A DNA stretch of 40,356 nucleotides, from contig NIRF01000012.1 in the NCBI GenBank assembly GCA_002878375.1, positions 1 to 40,356 on the forward strand, in the 5' to 3' direction. The notes beneath the pieces are model-generated. The model made no database searches, was not told the DNA's origin, and worked only from the letters and a program-made list of their open reading frames with translations. Each line of letters opens with the position of its first letter. The stretch's first letter is position 1. The stretch comes from Dictyoglomus sp. NZ13-RE01 (GTDB taxonomy: Bacteria; Dictyoglomota; Dictyoglomia; Dictyoglomales; Dictyoglomaceae). A program made the position numbers and the translations under genes. Positions 31,789-40,356 of the stretch are shown here, piece by piece.

Positions 31789-33647
31789 TTTATTATTGAT
31801 TTATGAAGTATGTGTTCTTTTAGAATCTTGGACATTTCCAAAGGGGTAAGTTTATATATTTCCTTTAATAGCTTAGCATCTCCTTGCTCCAAATACTTTT
31901 CAGGAAGAGCAAAAGGTATAATTCTTATTGGATAATTGTTTTTATGGGTCCATTCTGATATAGCCCCAAATAAGCCACCTGTTATAATATTCTCCTCAAA
32001 AGTAACAATTATACTATGTTCCCTAACTACATCTTCTAATAATTTCTCATCTAAAGGCTTAAGAAAGCGCATATTAATTACAGTAGGATTTAAACCATCT
32101 TCTCTTAAAATATCCGCTGTCTCTAAAGCAGGATACACCATAGAACCCAATGTACAAAAAGCTATGTCCTTTCCCCATCTTAATACTTCAGCCTTGCCTA
32201 TATCTAAGTTTCTATATTGTTCATTCATAGGAACCCCAACAGCTTCGCCTTTTGGAAACCTTATAGCAATAGGACCATTATAATTTACCGCAGTGTAAAG
32301 CATTAATTTTAACTCCATCTCATCTTTTGGGGCCATAATCACCAAATTAGGAATTACTCTAAGATATGATAAGTCATATATTCCTTGATGGGTTGGTCCA
32401 TCATCACTAACAATACCCGCCCTATCCAAAACAAAAACCACATGAAGCTTTTGAAGACAAATATCATGTATTATTTGATCATAAGCTCTCTGCAAAAAGG
32501 TGGAGTATATAGCTACTACAGGCTTAAAACCTGAAATAGCAAGACCCCCTGCAAAGGTTACTGCATGTTCTTCAGCAATTCCCACATCAAAAAATCTCTC
32601 GGGAAATTCCTTTGCAAAGTAAATAAGTCCTGTACCTTCCGGCATAGCTGCAGTAATTCCAATAATCTTATCATCTTTTTTGGCAAGTTCTACTAATGTC
32701 TTCCCAAACACTTCAGTATAAGTTGGTTTCTTTTTTATACTATCACTTTTTGAAACCACACTATGATATTTTGAAGGATGTGCTTCTGCCTCACTATGTC
32801 CGCTTCCTTTCTTAGTGAGCACATGCACTAATACAGGAGTATTAAAATTTCTTTTTATACCTTTTAATAAAGAAATTAGAAGAGGAAGATCATGCCCATC
32901 AAAGGGACCAAAATATTTGAAACCTAAGTCTTCAAAAATAGGATTTACCATAAGAAAATTCTTTATTGCCCTTTCAAGTTTTAAATCTAAATCTAATACA
33001 AATCTACCTAAGGATGTCGCCTTTAAAATGTTTTGTGTGGTTTGCTTAAACAACCTAAACAACGGATAATTTCTGAGTTTTGATAGGTATAAAGCTAAAG
33101 CACCTACATTTGGGGAAATTGAATGTTCATTATCATTTAAAATCACAATCAAATCTGTTTTTAAATAGCCAATTTGGTTCAAAGCCTCCCATGCCATTCC
33201 ACATGTCAAAGCGCCATCTCCGATAACAGCCACAACCTTATAATCTTCTCCTTTTATATCTCGAGCCTTTGCAATACCTAAAGCAGATGATAGAGAAGTG
33301 CCAGCGTGTCCAACAGCAAAAGTATCATACTCACTTTCCCAAGGAGCAATGTATCCACTAATACCTCCATATTTTCTTATAGTATGAAAGTTTTTGGCTC
33401 TTCCTGTTATAAGCTTGTGAGTATAACATTGATGGCCTACATCCCATACAATTTTATCCTTTGGAGTATCAAACACGTAATGGAGTGCAAGAGTAAGTTC
33501 AACTGCTCCAAGATTTGAAGCTAAATGCCCTCCATTTTTTTCAATTGTATTAATAATAACTTCTCTAATTTCAGAAGAGAGTAATTTTAGCTCATCAATA
33601 GAGAGTTTTTTTAAATCATTAGGGTTATTAATCTTTTCTAATAGCAT
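31785..33647 (-). CDS. dxs: 1-deoxy-D-xylulose-5-phosphate synthase
   Basis: 620 residues. A thiamine-diphosphate enzyme that opens the MEP isoprenoid pathway by condensing pyruvate and glyceraldehyde 3-phosphate. Signatures are LASNLGAVELTLALHYVFD, WDVGHQCYTHKLITGR, the ThDP motif GDGALTCGMAWEALN with NDNEHSISPNVG, and EEHAVTFAGGLA with the catalytic Glu. The C-terminal transketolase domain is complete. The start overlaps the end of nusB by 20 bases and has only a weak ribosome site. The genes xseA, xseB and ispA, which usually separate nusB and dxs in Firmicutes, are absent here. Confidence 0.97.
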   Translation of the reverse strand: MLLEKINNPNDLKKLSIDELKLLSSEIREVIINTIEKNGGHLASNLGAVELTLALHYVFDTPKDKIVWDVGHQCYTHKLITGRAKNFHTIRKYGGISGYIAPWESEYDTFAVGHAGTSLSSALGIAKARDIKGEDYKVVAVIGDGALTCGMAWEALNQIGYLKTDLIVILNDNEHSISPNVGALALYLSKLRNYPLFRLFKQTTQNILKATSLGRFVLDLDLKLERAIKNFLMVNPIFEDLGFKYFGPFDGHDLPLLISLLKGIKRNFNTPVLVHVLTKKGSGHSEAEAHPSKYHSVVSKSDSIKKKPTYTEVFGKTLVELAKKDDKIIGITAAMPEGTGLIYFAKEFPERFFDVGIAEEHAVTFAGGLAISGFKPVVAIYSTFLQRAYDQIIHDICLQKLHVVFVLDRAGIVSDDGPTHQGIYDLSYLRVIPNLVIMAPKDEMELKLMLYTAVNYNGPIAIRFPKGEAVGVPMNEQYRNLDIGKAEVLRWGKDIAFCTLGSMVYPALETADILREDGLNPTVINMRFLKPLDEKLLEDVVREHSIIVTFEENIITGGLFGAISEWTHKNNYPIRIIPFALPEKYLEQGDAKLLKEIYKLTPLEMSKILKEHILHKSIIK

Positions 33648-34059
33648 ATTCTTTATCTTTTATCTCTAATACCCTATTCCAATTTCTTAAAATGTTTCTT
33701 AAAACACCATTCACAAACTTACTTGCAGACTCTCCTACATATTTTTTTGTAAGCTCTACAGCCTCATTCACCGATACACCTACAGGAATATCTGGGAAGG
33801 TTAAGATTTCACAAATTGCAATTCTTAGAGCATTTCTCTCAATTGTCCCTAACCTTTCCAAACTCCATCCTTTTGCAAATTCTTCTATGATCCTATCTGC
33901 AAGATCTCTATACTTATTACATCCTTCCCACAATTTATAAGCAAAAACTTGTGCCTGAGGGGAGAACTCTTTAAATTCCACCTCTATTTCCTGCCCCATG
34001 TCTTGTTGAAAAAGATAAGTAAGAATCTTCTCTCTACATCTTGTTCTTTCTCTACTCAT
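33628..34059 (-). CDS. nusB: Transcription antitermination factor NusB
   Basis: 143 residues, all-helical NusB fold. The N-terminus (RERTRCREKILTYLFQQDM) and the C-terminal IPVGVSVNEAVELTKKYVGESASKFVNGVL are characteristic. It binds boxA RNA with S10 in rRNA antitermination. It lies directly after the DUF2273 gene and overlaps dxs. The cluster asp23-amaP-DUF2273-nusB is conserved in Firmicutes. Confidence 0.95.
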   Translation of the reverse strand: MSRERTRCREKILTYLFQQDMGQEIEVEFKEFSPQAQVFAYKLWEGCNKYRDLADRIIEEFAKGWSLERLGTIERNALRIAICEILTFPDIPVGVSVNEAVELTKKYVGESASKFVNGVLRNILRNWNRVLEIKDKEYAIRKD

Positions 34060-34272
34060 TTATTCCCTTCCTATATTAAAGATTTCTTTTATTTTCTCTA
34101 AAAACTCATAAAAATTTACTTTCTTATCTATTATACTACCAAATAAATAGCCAATTAAAGCAAATAATAACCAAAAAATAGTTTTCCAAAATCCAATAGT
34201 TAAGAAAGATATGGCTAATATTATTCCTAAAATTGTGAATACAATACGTCCTTTGTATTCTTGCCAATTCAT
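34060..34272 (-). CDS. DUF2273 small membrane protein
   Basis: 70 residues with two hydrophobic segments (about 9-26 and 29-47) and a charged C-terminus. The beginning MNWQEYKGRIVF and the GYLFGSIIDKK hairpin end are typical of DUF2273 proteins, which are encoded between amaP/asp23 and nusB. It overlaps amaP by four bases. It probably belongs to the membrane-anchored Asp23 envelope-stress complex, but its role is unknown. Confidence 0.85.
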   Translation of the reverse strand: MNWQEYKGRIVFTILGIILAISFLTIGFWKTIFWLLFALIGYLFGSIIDKKVNFYEFLEKIKEIFNIGRE

Positions 34273-34805
34273 TGCTTAGCCCTCTTTACCGGAATAATGA
34301 CATCTTCTATAATTACCTCTATTTTATCTAAATTGATACCTAAAACATTCTCAAAATATACCTTAATTCTCTGCTGAAGCTCATTAACTATTCTATTTAC
34401 ATCAACACCTACTGGAATTTTTATTCTTAGAGATAAATACATCTTGTCTCTAACAATTTTAATGTCAGGTTTAATCTCTTGAATCTCATTAAAGTATTGA
34501 GCAATATCTTTTATAGAATTTCTAATACCTTGAATAGATATTCTAACTTCCCCTAAGCCCGATGTGCTTCCAATATTTAAAGTAGAATGTTCTCTATAAA
34601 TTAATGCAGAAACAAAGGTTATAAAACCGACTATAAAGAATATTATCAAAAAGACTAAAGAAAGTATAAGCCCTCCTTTAGTACACCAGCTCACAAAATT
34701 GAGTATTGGATTCCATTCTAAAAGAGCTAATATTGATATCAAAGAAAGAAGAGTTAGAGAAAAACCTAAAAAGATAAACAAAAACCTCTGATACCAGTTC
34801 TTCAC
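34269..34805 (-). CDS. amaP: Alkaline-shock membrane anchor AmaP-like protein
   Basis: 178 residues. Two N-terminal membrane segments (about 8-29 and 45-68) precede an Asp23-like soluble part (GEVRISIQGIRNSIKDIA, LSLRIKIPVGVDVNRIVNELQQRI). This matches AmaP, which anchors Asp23 to the membrane in Gram-positive bacteria. It overlaps asp23 and the DUF2273 gene by four bases each. Finding it in a probable diderm is consistent with the Firmicutes-like gene order nearby. Confidence 0.85.
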   Translation of the reverse strand: MKNWYQRFLFIFLGFSLTLLSLISILALLEWNPILNFVSWCTKGGLILSLVFLIIFFIVGFITFVSALIYREHSTLNIGSTSGLGEVRISIQGIRNSIKDIAQYFNEIQEIKPDIKIVRDKMYLSLRIKIPVGVDVNRIVNELQQRIKVYFENVLGINLDKIEVIIEDVIIPVKRAKQ

Positions 34806-35173
34806 TTTTTATCCTCCTTTTTCTTTTTATCTCCAAGATAGATACCTTTAATTATAACATTTACTTCCTGAACGTTAAGTCCAGTCATGCTTTCTACTAC
34901 TTCTTTAACATGGCTCTGTACATCCTTTGAAACCTCAGGAAAAGAATAATTAGGCAGGATATAAATAGGAACTAAGATAAAAACATCTTTTTCTTTTATT
35001 TCTACCTTAATTCCTCTCCCTATTGGAATTCCAGATACAAGTCTTTCAAAAGTGGATGGTAAATTTTCCCCTACCCGTGATACCCCTTTTACTTCTTGAG
35101 CTGCGATCCCAGCAATAATAGAAATAACTTCCTTTGAAATCTTAACTTTTCCATAGGATAATTCCTCTTTCAT
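34802..35173 (-). CDS. Asp23/Gls24 family envelope stress protein
   Basis: 123 residues with the family pattern: YGKVKISKEVISIIAGIAAQEVKGVSRVG at the start, a central RGIKVEIKEKDVFILVPIYI and a C-terminal TGLNVQEVNVIIKGIYL. The tail is Lys-rich. It probably associates with AmaP at the membrane. It starts 11 bases after accC, and the cluster order accB-accC-asp23-nusB is typical of Firmicutes. Confidence 0.92.
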   Translation of the reverse strand: MKEELSYGKVKISKEVISIIAGIAAQEVKGVSRVGENLPSTFERLVSGIPIGRGIKVEIKEKDVFILVPIYILPNYSFPEVSKDVQSHVKEVVESMTGLNVQEVNVIIKGIYLGDKKKKEDKK

Positions 35174-35183
35174 AATTTATCCT

Positions 35184-36545
35184 TCACTCCTCTACTAATA
35201 TTCTTCTCTGTAAGAAATCTGTAGAAAATTGCCCTTTAATAAAGAAGTTATTATCTAATATTTTCAAGTGTAAAGGAATAGTAGTTTTAACTCCTGAAAT
35301 AACAAACTCTTTTAGAGCCCTTTTCATTCTTTGAATTGCCTCATTTCTATCTCTACCCCATACAATAACTTTAGCAAGCAGTGAATCATAAAAAGGAGGT
35401 ATTGTATAACCTTCATATAGATGTGAATCAATTCTAACAAAAGGACCACCAGGAGGAATATATTTTGTTATAGTACCTGTTGATGGTGCGAAATCATCAA
35501 AAGGATCCTCCGCATTTATTCTACATTCTATGGTATGCCCTCTAATGACAACATCTTTAAAGTTTATTTTTTCTCCTGCGGAGATTAATATTTGCCATTT
35601 TACTAAATCAATACCTGTTGCCATCTCTGTTACTGTATGTTCTACTTGAATTCTTGTGTTTACTTCCATAAAGTAATAGTGTCCATTTTTATCAACAAGA
35701 AACTCAAAGGTTCCTGGACCTACATAACCTACTTTTAAAGCTCCTTTTATAGCGGATTTACTCATAGCTTCTCTTAGCTTTTGATCTACTATAGGAGAAG
35801 GTGTTTCCTCGATAAGTTTTTGATGTCTCCTTTGAACCGTACAATCCCTCTCTCCTAAAGATATGATATTCCCATACTTATCTCCTAAAATCTGTATCTC
35901 TACATGTCTCGGTTCTTCTAAATATTTTTCTATATACACTCCAGGATTTCCAAAAGCCTTTTCAGCCTCCATTTTAGCCAATCTTATATTCTGTATAAGA
36001 TCTTCTGGATGGTAAGCTATTCTCATCCCTTTACCGCCACCACCTGCTGTTGCCTTAATTAGCACCGGAAATCCTATTTCCCTTGCTATTTTTAGGGCTT
36101 GTTTTTCATCCTCTATAAGACCATCAGATCCAGGTATTAAAGGAACTCCAGCTTCTTTCATTAATTTTTTTGCTCCAGCCTTATCTCCTAATTTTTCTAT
36201 ATTTTCCTTGGTAGGACCTATAAAAACCAATCCATGCTCTTCACATATCTCTGCAAACCTTGCAGATTCAGCCAAAAATCCATATCCTGGATGTATAGCC
36301 TCAGCATTTGTAATTAATGCAGCACTTATAATATTCGGAATATTGAGATAACTCTGGCTCGCAGGAGGAGGTCCTATACATACTGCCTCATCAGCCATTT
36401 GAACATGTAAGGAATCCTTGTCTGCTTCCGAATATACAGCTACTGTTTTTATACCTAATTCTTGGCAAGCTCTTATAATACGAACAGCTATTTCTCCTCT
36501 ATTTGCTATTAATATTTTCTTAAACATAGTCTTACTCTGGTTCAA
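35184..36545 (-). CDS. accC: Biotin carboxylase subunit of acetyl-CoA carboxylase
   Basis: 453 residues, the family length. An ATP-grasp enzyme that carboxylates biotin on AccB, the first step of fatty acid synthesis or of another biotin-dependent carboxylation. Motifs are [20 protein letters not shown], the glycine loop [27 protein letters not shown] and the active-site [15 protein letters not shown]. The start overlaps the end of accB by 14 bases. The carboxyltransferase subunits are not in the window. Confidence 0.97.
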   Translation of the reverse strand: MNQSKTMFKKILIANRGEIAVRIIRACQELGIKTVAVYSEADKDSLHVQMADEAVCIGPPPASQSYLNIPNIISAALITNAEAIHPGYGFLAESARFAEICEEHGLVFIGPTKENIEKLGDKAGAKKLMKEAGVPLIPGSDGLIEDEKQALKIAREIGFPVLIKATAGGGGKGMRIAYHPEDLIQNIRLAKMEAEKAFGNPGVYIEKYLEEPRHVEIQILGDKYGNIISLGERDCTVQRRHQKLIEETPSPIVDQKLREAMSKSAIKGALKVGYVGPGTFEFLVDKNGHYYFMEVNTRIQVEHTVTEMATGIDLVKWQILISAGEKINFKDVVIRGHTIECRINAEDPFDDFAPSTGTITKYIPPGGPFVRIDSHLYEGYTIPPFYDSLLAKVIVWGRDRNEAIQRMKRALKEFVISGVKTTIPLHLKILDNNFFIKGQFSTDFLQRRILVEE

Positions 36546-36966
36546 TTAAGAATAATTTTTGTCCATATTCTACTGCTTGTCCATTTTCTACTAATATTTT
36601 TTTCACTCTACCTCTTATATTAGACTTAACCTCATTCATTAGCTTCATTGCTTCAATAATGCATAAAATTTGTCCAACTTCCACCAGATCATTTTCCTTA
36701 ACAAAAGGTGGAGCACCTGGGGCTGGAGATCTGTAAAAAACGCCCACTAAAGGTGCAGTGATATAATGTCCCTCCTCGCTTTTTTCCTGCTTACCACTCT
36801 CAACTATTGTTTCTACAACTTTTGGACTTCCATTTGCCTTAGATAAATTTTCTGCTTTTTTAAGGATTAGTTTAACAGAACCATCCTCTAATACTAATTC
36901 TGCCAAATTTGATTGATTAAACAAATAAATTATTTCTTTTATATCTTCAAGATTCCATTCTCTCAT
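36532..36966 (-). CDS. accB: Biotin carboxyl carrier protein
   Basis: 144 residues. The N-terminal helical segment (1-45) and a Ser/Glu-rich linker lead to the biotinyl domain (about 68-144). It contains the biotinylation motif EAMKLMNE with the target K108 and the PSPGAP-like [11 protein letters not shown]. It carries the carboxyl group for AccC, which follows immediately. Confidence 0.95.
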   Translation of the reverse strand: MREWNLEDIKEIIYLFNQSNLAELVLEDGSVKLILKKAENLSKANGSPKVVETIVESGKQEKSEEGHYITAPLVGVFYRSPAPGAPPFVKENDLVEVGQILCIIEAMKLMNEVKSNIRGRVKKILVENGQAVEYGQKLFLIEPE

Positions 36967-36992
36967 ATATTTTTCTCCTCATAGTTTCTTTC

Positions 36993-37550
36993 TCAAGCTC
37001 TTTCTACATATTTACCGTTTCTTGTATCAACTACAATTTTATCCCCAACTTGTATGAATAACGGAACCTGAACGACAATACCTGTTTCTAACTTTGCAGG
37101 CTTAGAACCACCAGAAACAGTATCTCCTCTCAAACCAGGATCTGTTTCTACAACTTCCAAAACTACAGTAGTAGGGAGCTCAATACCAATAGGTGCATTA
37201 TCATAAAATAAGATGTTAACCATGGTTCCCTCTTTTAAATAATTTATTGCATCTCCTATCTGCTCCGAAGTAAGCATATACTGTTCAAAGGTTTCATGAT
37301 CAACAAAGTAATACTCATCACCTGTGTTATAAAGATATTCTACTTCTTTTTTATCAATAATTGCCTGCGGTACCAACTCTTCTGACTTAAAAGTTTTTCT
37401 AATAACATTTCCTGTTTTTATGTTTTTCAATTTAGCCTTTACTGTAGCCTGCCCCTGTGCCATATGGACATGCTGGGCCTCGAGAACTATATATATTTCT
37501 CCATCCAATTCAATAGTTAAACCAGGATAAAAATCATTTGTTGAGATCAT
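36993..37550 (-). CDS. efp: Translation elongation factor P with Gln at the loop tip
   Basis: 185 residues with the three beta-barrel domains of EF-P, which rescues ribosomes stalled at proline stretches. The start MISTNDFYPGLTIELDGEIY and the C-terminal DPGLRGDTVSGGSKPAKLETG are classical. The loop that reaches the peptidyl-transferase centre reads HVHMAQGQATVKAKLKN. The residue that is usually a Lys (PGKG; modified by EpmA or YmfI-type pathways) or Arg (rhamnosylated by EarP) is Q32, read directly as CAG. This suggests an EF-P that works unmodified or by another modification. Confidence 0.96.
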   Translation of the reverse strand: MISTNDFYPGLTIELDGEIYIVLEAQHVHMAQGQATVKAKLKNIKTGNVIRKTFKSEELVPQAIIDKKEVEYLYNTGDEYYFVDHETFEQYMLTSEQIGDAINYLKEGTMVNILFYDNAPIGIELPTTVVLEVVETDPGLRGDTVSGGSKPAKLETGIVVQVPLFIQVGDKIVVDTRNGKYVERA

Positions 37551-37564
37551 ACCTTGCTAACCTC

Positions 37565-38635
37565 CTATAGTATAATTAATTCTTTGGGGAATTTATTCAA
37601 AACTTCCCCTTTTTCCTTTCTTACTACTATCATATCTTCTATTCTAATACCAAACTTCTTAGGGAAATATATTCCCGGCTCAATAGTTACCACCATACTT
37701 TCTTTCAGAAATCCCTCTACTTTAGGAGCAAGTCTTGGCTTTTCATGGATATCAAGCCCTACTCCATGTCCCAAACCATGTCCAAAATATTCACCATAGC
37801 CATTCTCTTCAATTATACTCCTTGCAACACCATCAACAAACTTTAGTTCCAAACCTTCCTTTACAACCTCTTCCGCTCTTTTTTGTGCCTCCAAAACTAT
37901 ATTATAATACAAAAGTTCATCTTCTTGTGGAGTACCTAAATAAACTGTTCTTGTTATATCAGAATTATATCCTTGATAGCAAGCCCCAAAATCTAACACT
38001 ATAAATTCCTGAGGTAAGATTTCTTTATTACTTGCTACCCCATGAGGCATTGCGGATCTATATCCTGAGGCAACAATTGTATCAAATGCTGGCTTTTCCG
38101 CTCCCAATTTTATCATTTGATACTCTAACTCTAAAGCAACATCCTTTTCTTTTATTTTTGGTTTTATTAAAGTAAGAACTTTTTCTAAAGCTTTTTCAGC
38201 AATATCTAAAGCCCTCTTTATTTTTTCTATTTCTTCCTCAGTTTTAACAGCTCTTAAGTCTTCAATCCAATCCTCTGTTGAGATTAACTCACAATCATCT
38301 AATAGATCTTTCCACTTTACCCAATCACTATAAGATAGGTGTCTTCCCTCAAAACAGAATCTTTTCCATCCCTTTTTATTTTTTCTTTCTAAAATAAAAT
38401 CATAGTATGTTCTGTTAGAATTTATATGCACTATCTCTATATTTTTATAAATTTCTTCTTTTGCCTGTTCAGTATATCTCGAATCTAATAGGATAAAGGA
38501 ATTCTCAGGCTCCACTAAAAGAAGTGCTGTGGAGCCTGAGAATCCAGTTAGATACCTTATATTTTTTATATTAGTTACTAACAGAACATCTTTTTCTTCC
38601 TCGATTAATCTTTTCTGAATTTTTTCAATCCCCAT
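37565..38635 (-). CDS. M24 family metallopeptidase (Xaa-Pro peptidase)
   Basis: 356 residues. The N-terminal creatinase-like domain (1-125) is followed by the pita-bread catalytic domain. Metal ligands are visible as two Asp in VLDFGACYQGYNSDITRTVY, the His in YFGHGLGHGVGLDIHEKP, and the Glu residues in VVTIEPGIYF and GIRIEDMIVV. Both Xaa-Pro aminopeptidase and Xaa-Pro dipeptidase fit. It precedes efp by 15 bases, the common pepQ-efp arrangement, and both products deal with proline-containing peptides or translation of them. Confidence 0.93.
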   Translation of the reverse strand: MGIEKIQKRLIEEEKDVLLVTNIKNIRYLTGFSGSTALLLVEPENSFILLDSRYTEQAKEEIYKNIEIVHINSNRTYYDFILERKNKKGWKRFCFEGRHLSYSDWVKWKDLLDDCELISTEDWIEDLRAVKTEEEIEKIKRALDIAEKALEKVLTLIKPKIKEKDVALELEYQMIKLGAEKPAFDTIVASGYRSAMPHGVASNKEILPQEFIVLDFGACYQGYNSDITRTVYLGTPQEDELLYYNIVLEAQKRAEEVVKEGLELKFVDGVARSIIEENGYGEYFGHGLGHGVGLDIHEKPRLAPKVEGFLKESMVVTIEPGIYFPKKFGIRIEDMIVVRKEKGEVLNKFPKELIIL

Positions 38636-38645
38636 AAATACTCCT

Positions 38646-40356
38646 TTACTCCAAAATCTTTAATGTTATCAGAATAATTAACTCTTTATCAGTTTGCTGC
38701 ACCTTCTTTGACTTGAATAACTCTCCCAAAATAGGAATATCTCCTAAAAGGGGAACTTTATTAATGCTCTCTATATCTTCTGTTCTAATCAGTCCTCCTA
38801 TCGCTAATGTTTGGCCATCCTTTAAAGTAACAGTAGTCTGAGCCTCTCTTGTACTTATCTGAGGTACTTCCTGGACAAAGCCAGAAATGGTACTTACCTG
38901 AGGCTTAATAAGAGCAGTTATTGTCTTATCTGGATTTACTTTTGGAGTAACATCAAGAATTATACCTGCATCAACATAAGTTACTTCTTTAGTTCCATCA
39001 GACTTAACGGTTATTATTGGAACTCTATCTCCTATCATTATTCGTGTTTGTTTATCACTTAATGTAGTAACACTCGGTTGTGCTAATATTTTAGCAGCCT
39101 GCTGGGTTTCAAGAGCCTTAATAACTGCTGGAATTGATACTTCTGCAGATATCATGCTAACACTTAGACTTGACCAGCCTGCAGGTGCAGATATTTTAAT
39201 TCCAGAACTTATTGCTCCAGTACTCCAATCAATTCCCAAATCTTTTGTCTTTCCTTTTGTTACCTCCAAAACATTCACATCTATTCTAACCTGAGGAGTA
39301 GGTTTATCTACATCTTTTACTACTTTCAAAACTTCATCAATTTGATCAGATGGTCCCTCCATAAATAGGGTGCTTGTTCTTGAATCGTAATTAAACTTAA
39401 CATCCTTTGCCTTATCTGTTACCAAAGGCTTTAGTATATCAAAGGTAATATAGTTAAGAGAAATTTTCTCAGACCTTAGAGGTTTTGTCTCAACAACTTT
39501 AGGAACTTCTTGTATGGGTGTAACAGTATAATAAATCTGATTATCCTTCTTCTCAATCAAGACTCCTCCAGATCTACCAATGAGCTCTAAGGCTCTATCC
39601 CATTCTAACCTATTTAGATATAAGTCTACAAATCCACTGACCTTGGGATCAACCGCAAAACTATAACCACTTTGCCTTGCTAATTCCCTTATAACATCCC
39701 TTATGTCTACCTTTCTAATATCTCCAGAAACATAGAGTTTATCATCAACTTTTTCCACAATTAAAATAGGCTTTTCCTCTTGTGTTGTGGTTGGGACTGT
39801 AGAAGTAGTAGGTACTTCTACTACTTTTCTTTGTACATCTTCTCTATCTATCTTTGAAATTAAGTCCTCAAGATTTTTAAGATCAATTTCATTTCCTTGA
39901 GCTAAAAGGAGATGAGTTTTTTCATCATAACTTAGTTTAAGCCTATCAGCTAATTCTTTCCATGTTCTCTGAATATCTTCCAACGTTACATACTTAAGGA
40001 CAAAAAGTCTTATAGCCTCTTGAGCCACCAATCCCTCCTCTTTCTTTGGTACATCTACTTTGCTTATTAGATCTTCTAATACCTTTAGGTCTTCTTCTTT
40101 TCCTGTCGCTACTAATAAACCTGTCTTCTCATCAAAGCTGAAGGTTATGCCTTTTACTATTTGTCCTCCTACCCTCTGCAGGTCACTCAATGTTATGTAC
40201 CTTAATGTGTAAAGCTTCGTCTTCGCTACTTCACCTGGCACCGCTACCTTCTCTTCTGTCTTCGGCTTTACATAGGTTACTTTGTCGCTCTCCTCTATGC
40301 TTATACCTCCTACTTCACTTAGTATCTTCATTACTTCTTTTAAGTCTACTTTGTTT
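38646..40356 (-). CDS. Secretin (PilQ/GspD-like), 5' end outside the window
   Basis: The reading frame is open to the right edge of the window (NKVDLKEVMKILSE before the internal Met at 40329-40331), so the true start lies outside. The C-terminal third is a secretin pore domain: QPSVTTLSDKQTRIMIGDRVPI, VDAGIILDVTPKV and the end signature DGQTLAIGGLIRTEDIESINKVPLLGDIPILGELFKSK. Upstream are an STN-like domain (VDIRDVIRELARQSGYSFAVDPKVSGFV) and at least three repeats of the secretin N-domain type, each ending near LEDLISKVD, LEDLISKID or VLKVVKDVD. The protein would form an outer-membrane channel for type IV pili or secretion, implying an outer membrane. The M24 peptidase gene follows 10 bases downstream. 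Confidence 0.93.
   Translation of the reverse strand, partial: NKVDLKEVMKILSEVGGISIEESDKVTYVKPKTEEKVAVPGEVAKTKLYTLRYITLSDLQRVGGQIVKGITFSFDEKTGLLVATGKEEDLKVLEDLISKVDVPKKEEGLVAQEAIRLFVLKYVTLEDIQRTWKELADRLKLSYDEKTHLLLAQGNEIDLKNLEDLISKIDREDVQRKVVEVPTTSTVPTTTQEEKPILIVEKVDDKLYVSGDIRKVDIRDVIRELARQSGYSFAVDPKVSGFVDLYLNRLEWDRALELIGRSGGVLIEKKDNQIYYTVTPIQEVPKVVETKPLRSEKISLNYITFDILKPLVTDKAKDVKFNYDSRTSTLFMEGPSDQIDEVLKVVKDVDKPTPQVRIDVNVLEVTKGKTKDLGIDWSTGAISSGIKISAPAGWSSLSVSMISAEVSIPAVIKALETQQAAKILAQPSVTTLSDKQTRIMIGDRVPIITVKSDGTKEVTYVDAGIILDVTPKVNPDKTITALIKPQVSTISGFVQEVPQISTREAQTTVTLKDGQTLAIGGLIRTEDIESINKVPLLGDIPILGELFKSKKVQQTDKELIILITLKILE

Noticed and set aside
1-40356. CRISPR arrays, insertion sequences, rRNA genes
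   Set aside because: No regularly spaced repeats, no transposase-like coding region with terminal repeats, and no rRNA-like sequence were seen on reading the window.

Overview
The window reads as a stretch of chromosome from an AT-rich, thermophilic, saccharolytic bacterium, most consistent with Dictyoglomus (inference). The reasons are the low GC, the Lys/Ile/Glu-rich proteins, a Firmicutes-like housekeeping gene order, and a secretin that implies an outer membrane or similar layer. All coordinates and motif calls were made by eye; no database search was run.

Layout. (1) 1-5560 is an accessory region. It starts with two tRNA genes (Gln-CTG, Glu-CTC; minus strand) and their promoter. A decayed tyrosine recombinase (two frameshifts, an apparent internal deletion, a lost catalytic His) follows. 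Next comes a tightly coupled three-gene cassette (TIGR04255-like protein, unknown protein, HEPN protein), then an ABC-2 exporter operon in which one permease carries two in-frame nonsense codons. (2) 5632-8500 is a vitamin B12 import operon, btuFCD, behind a cobalamin riboswitch and a terminator. (3) 8486-13349 (minus) is the order yugP-like protease, rsmB, rlmN, PASTA protein, rpe, membrane protein. A kinase-less PASTA membrane protein sits where many Firmicutes have the PrkC kinase. (4) 13432-22854 (plus) is a sugar-utilisation operon: a five-gene Opp/Dpp-type importer, a GH67 alpha-glucuronidase and a UroD-like methyltransferase, ending in a strong terminator. (5) 22853-25828 (minus) is a GH3 glycosidase followed by a corrinoid-binding protein of the methyltransferase type. 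(6) 25858-26795 (plus) is hslO (Hsp33). (7) 26792-40356 (minus) is a nearly gapless run: secretin (cut by the window end), M24 peptidase, efp, accB, accC, asp23/amaP/DUF2273, nusB, dxs, tlyA, NAD kinase, recN, a Nudix hydrolase and ald.

How the genes fit together. Regions 4 and 5 look like a glucuronoxylan-oligosaccharide module: import, removal of (4-O-methyl)glucuronic acid by GH67, and cleavage of xylose or glucose units by GH3. The UroD-family methyltransferase and its corrinoid partner are embedded in this module, one on each side of a shared terminator. The most interesting hypothesis here is a corrinoid-dependent O-demethylation branch that uses the 4-O-methyl group released with glucuronate, with the B12 importer of region 2 supplying the cofactor. 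This is inference from context.

Other points for a second look are the EF-P loop with Gln where Lys or Arg is usual, the HEPN cassette, the orphan PASTA protein, the SD-mimic hairpin behind the B12 riboswitch, and the broken exporter permease.
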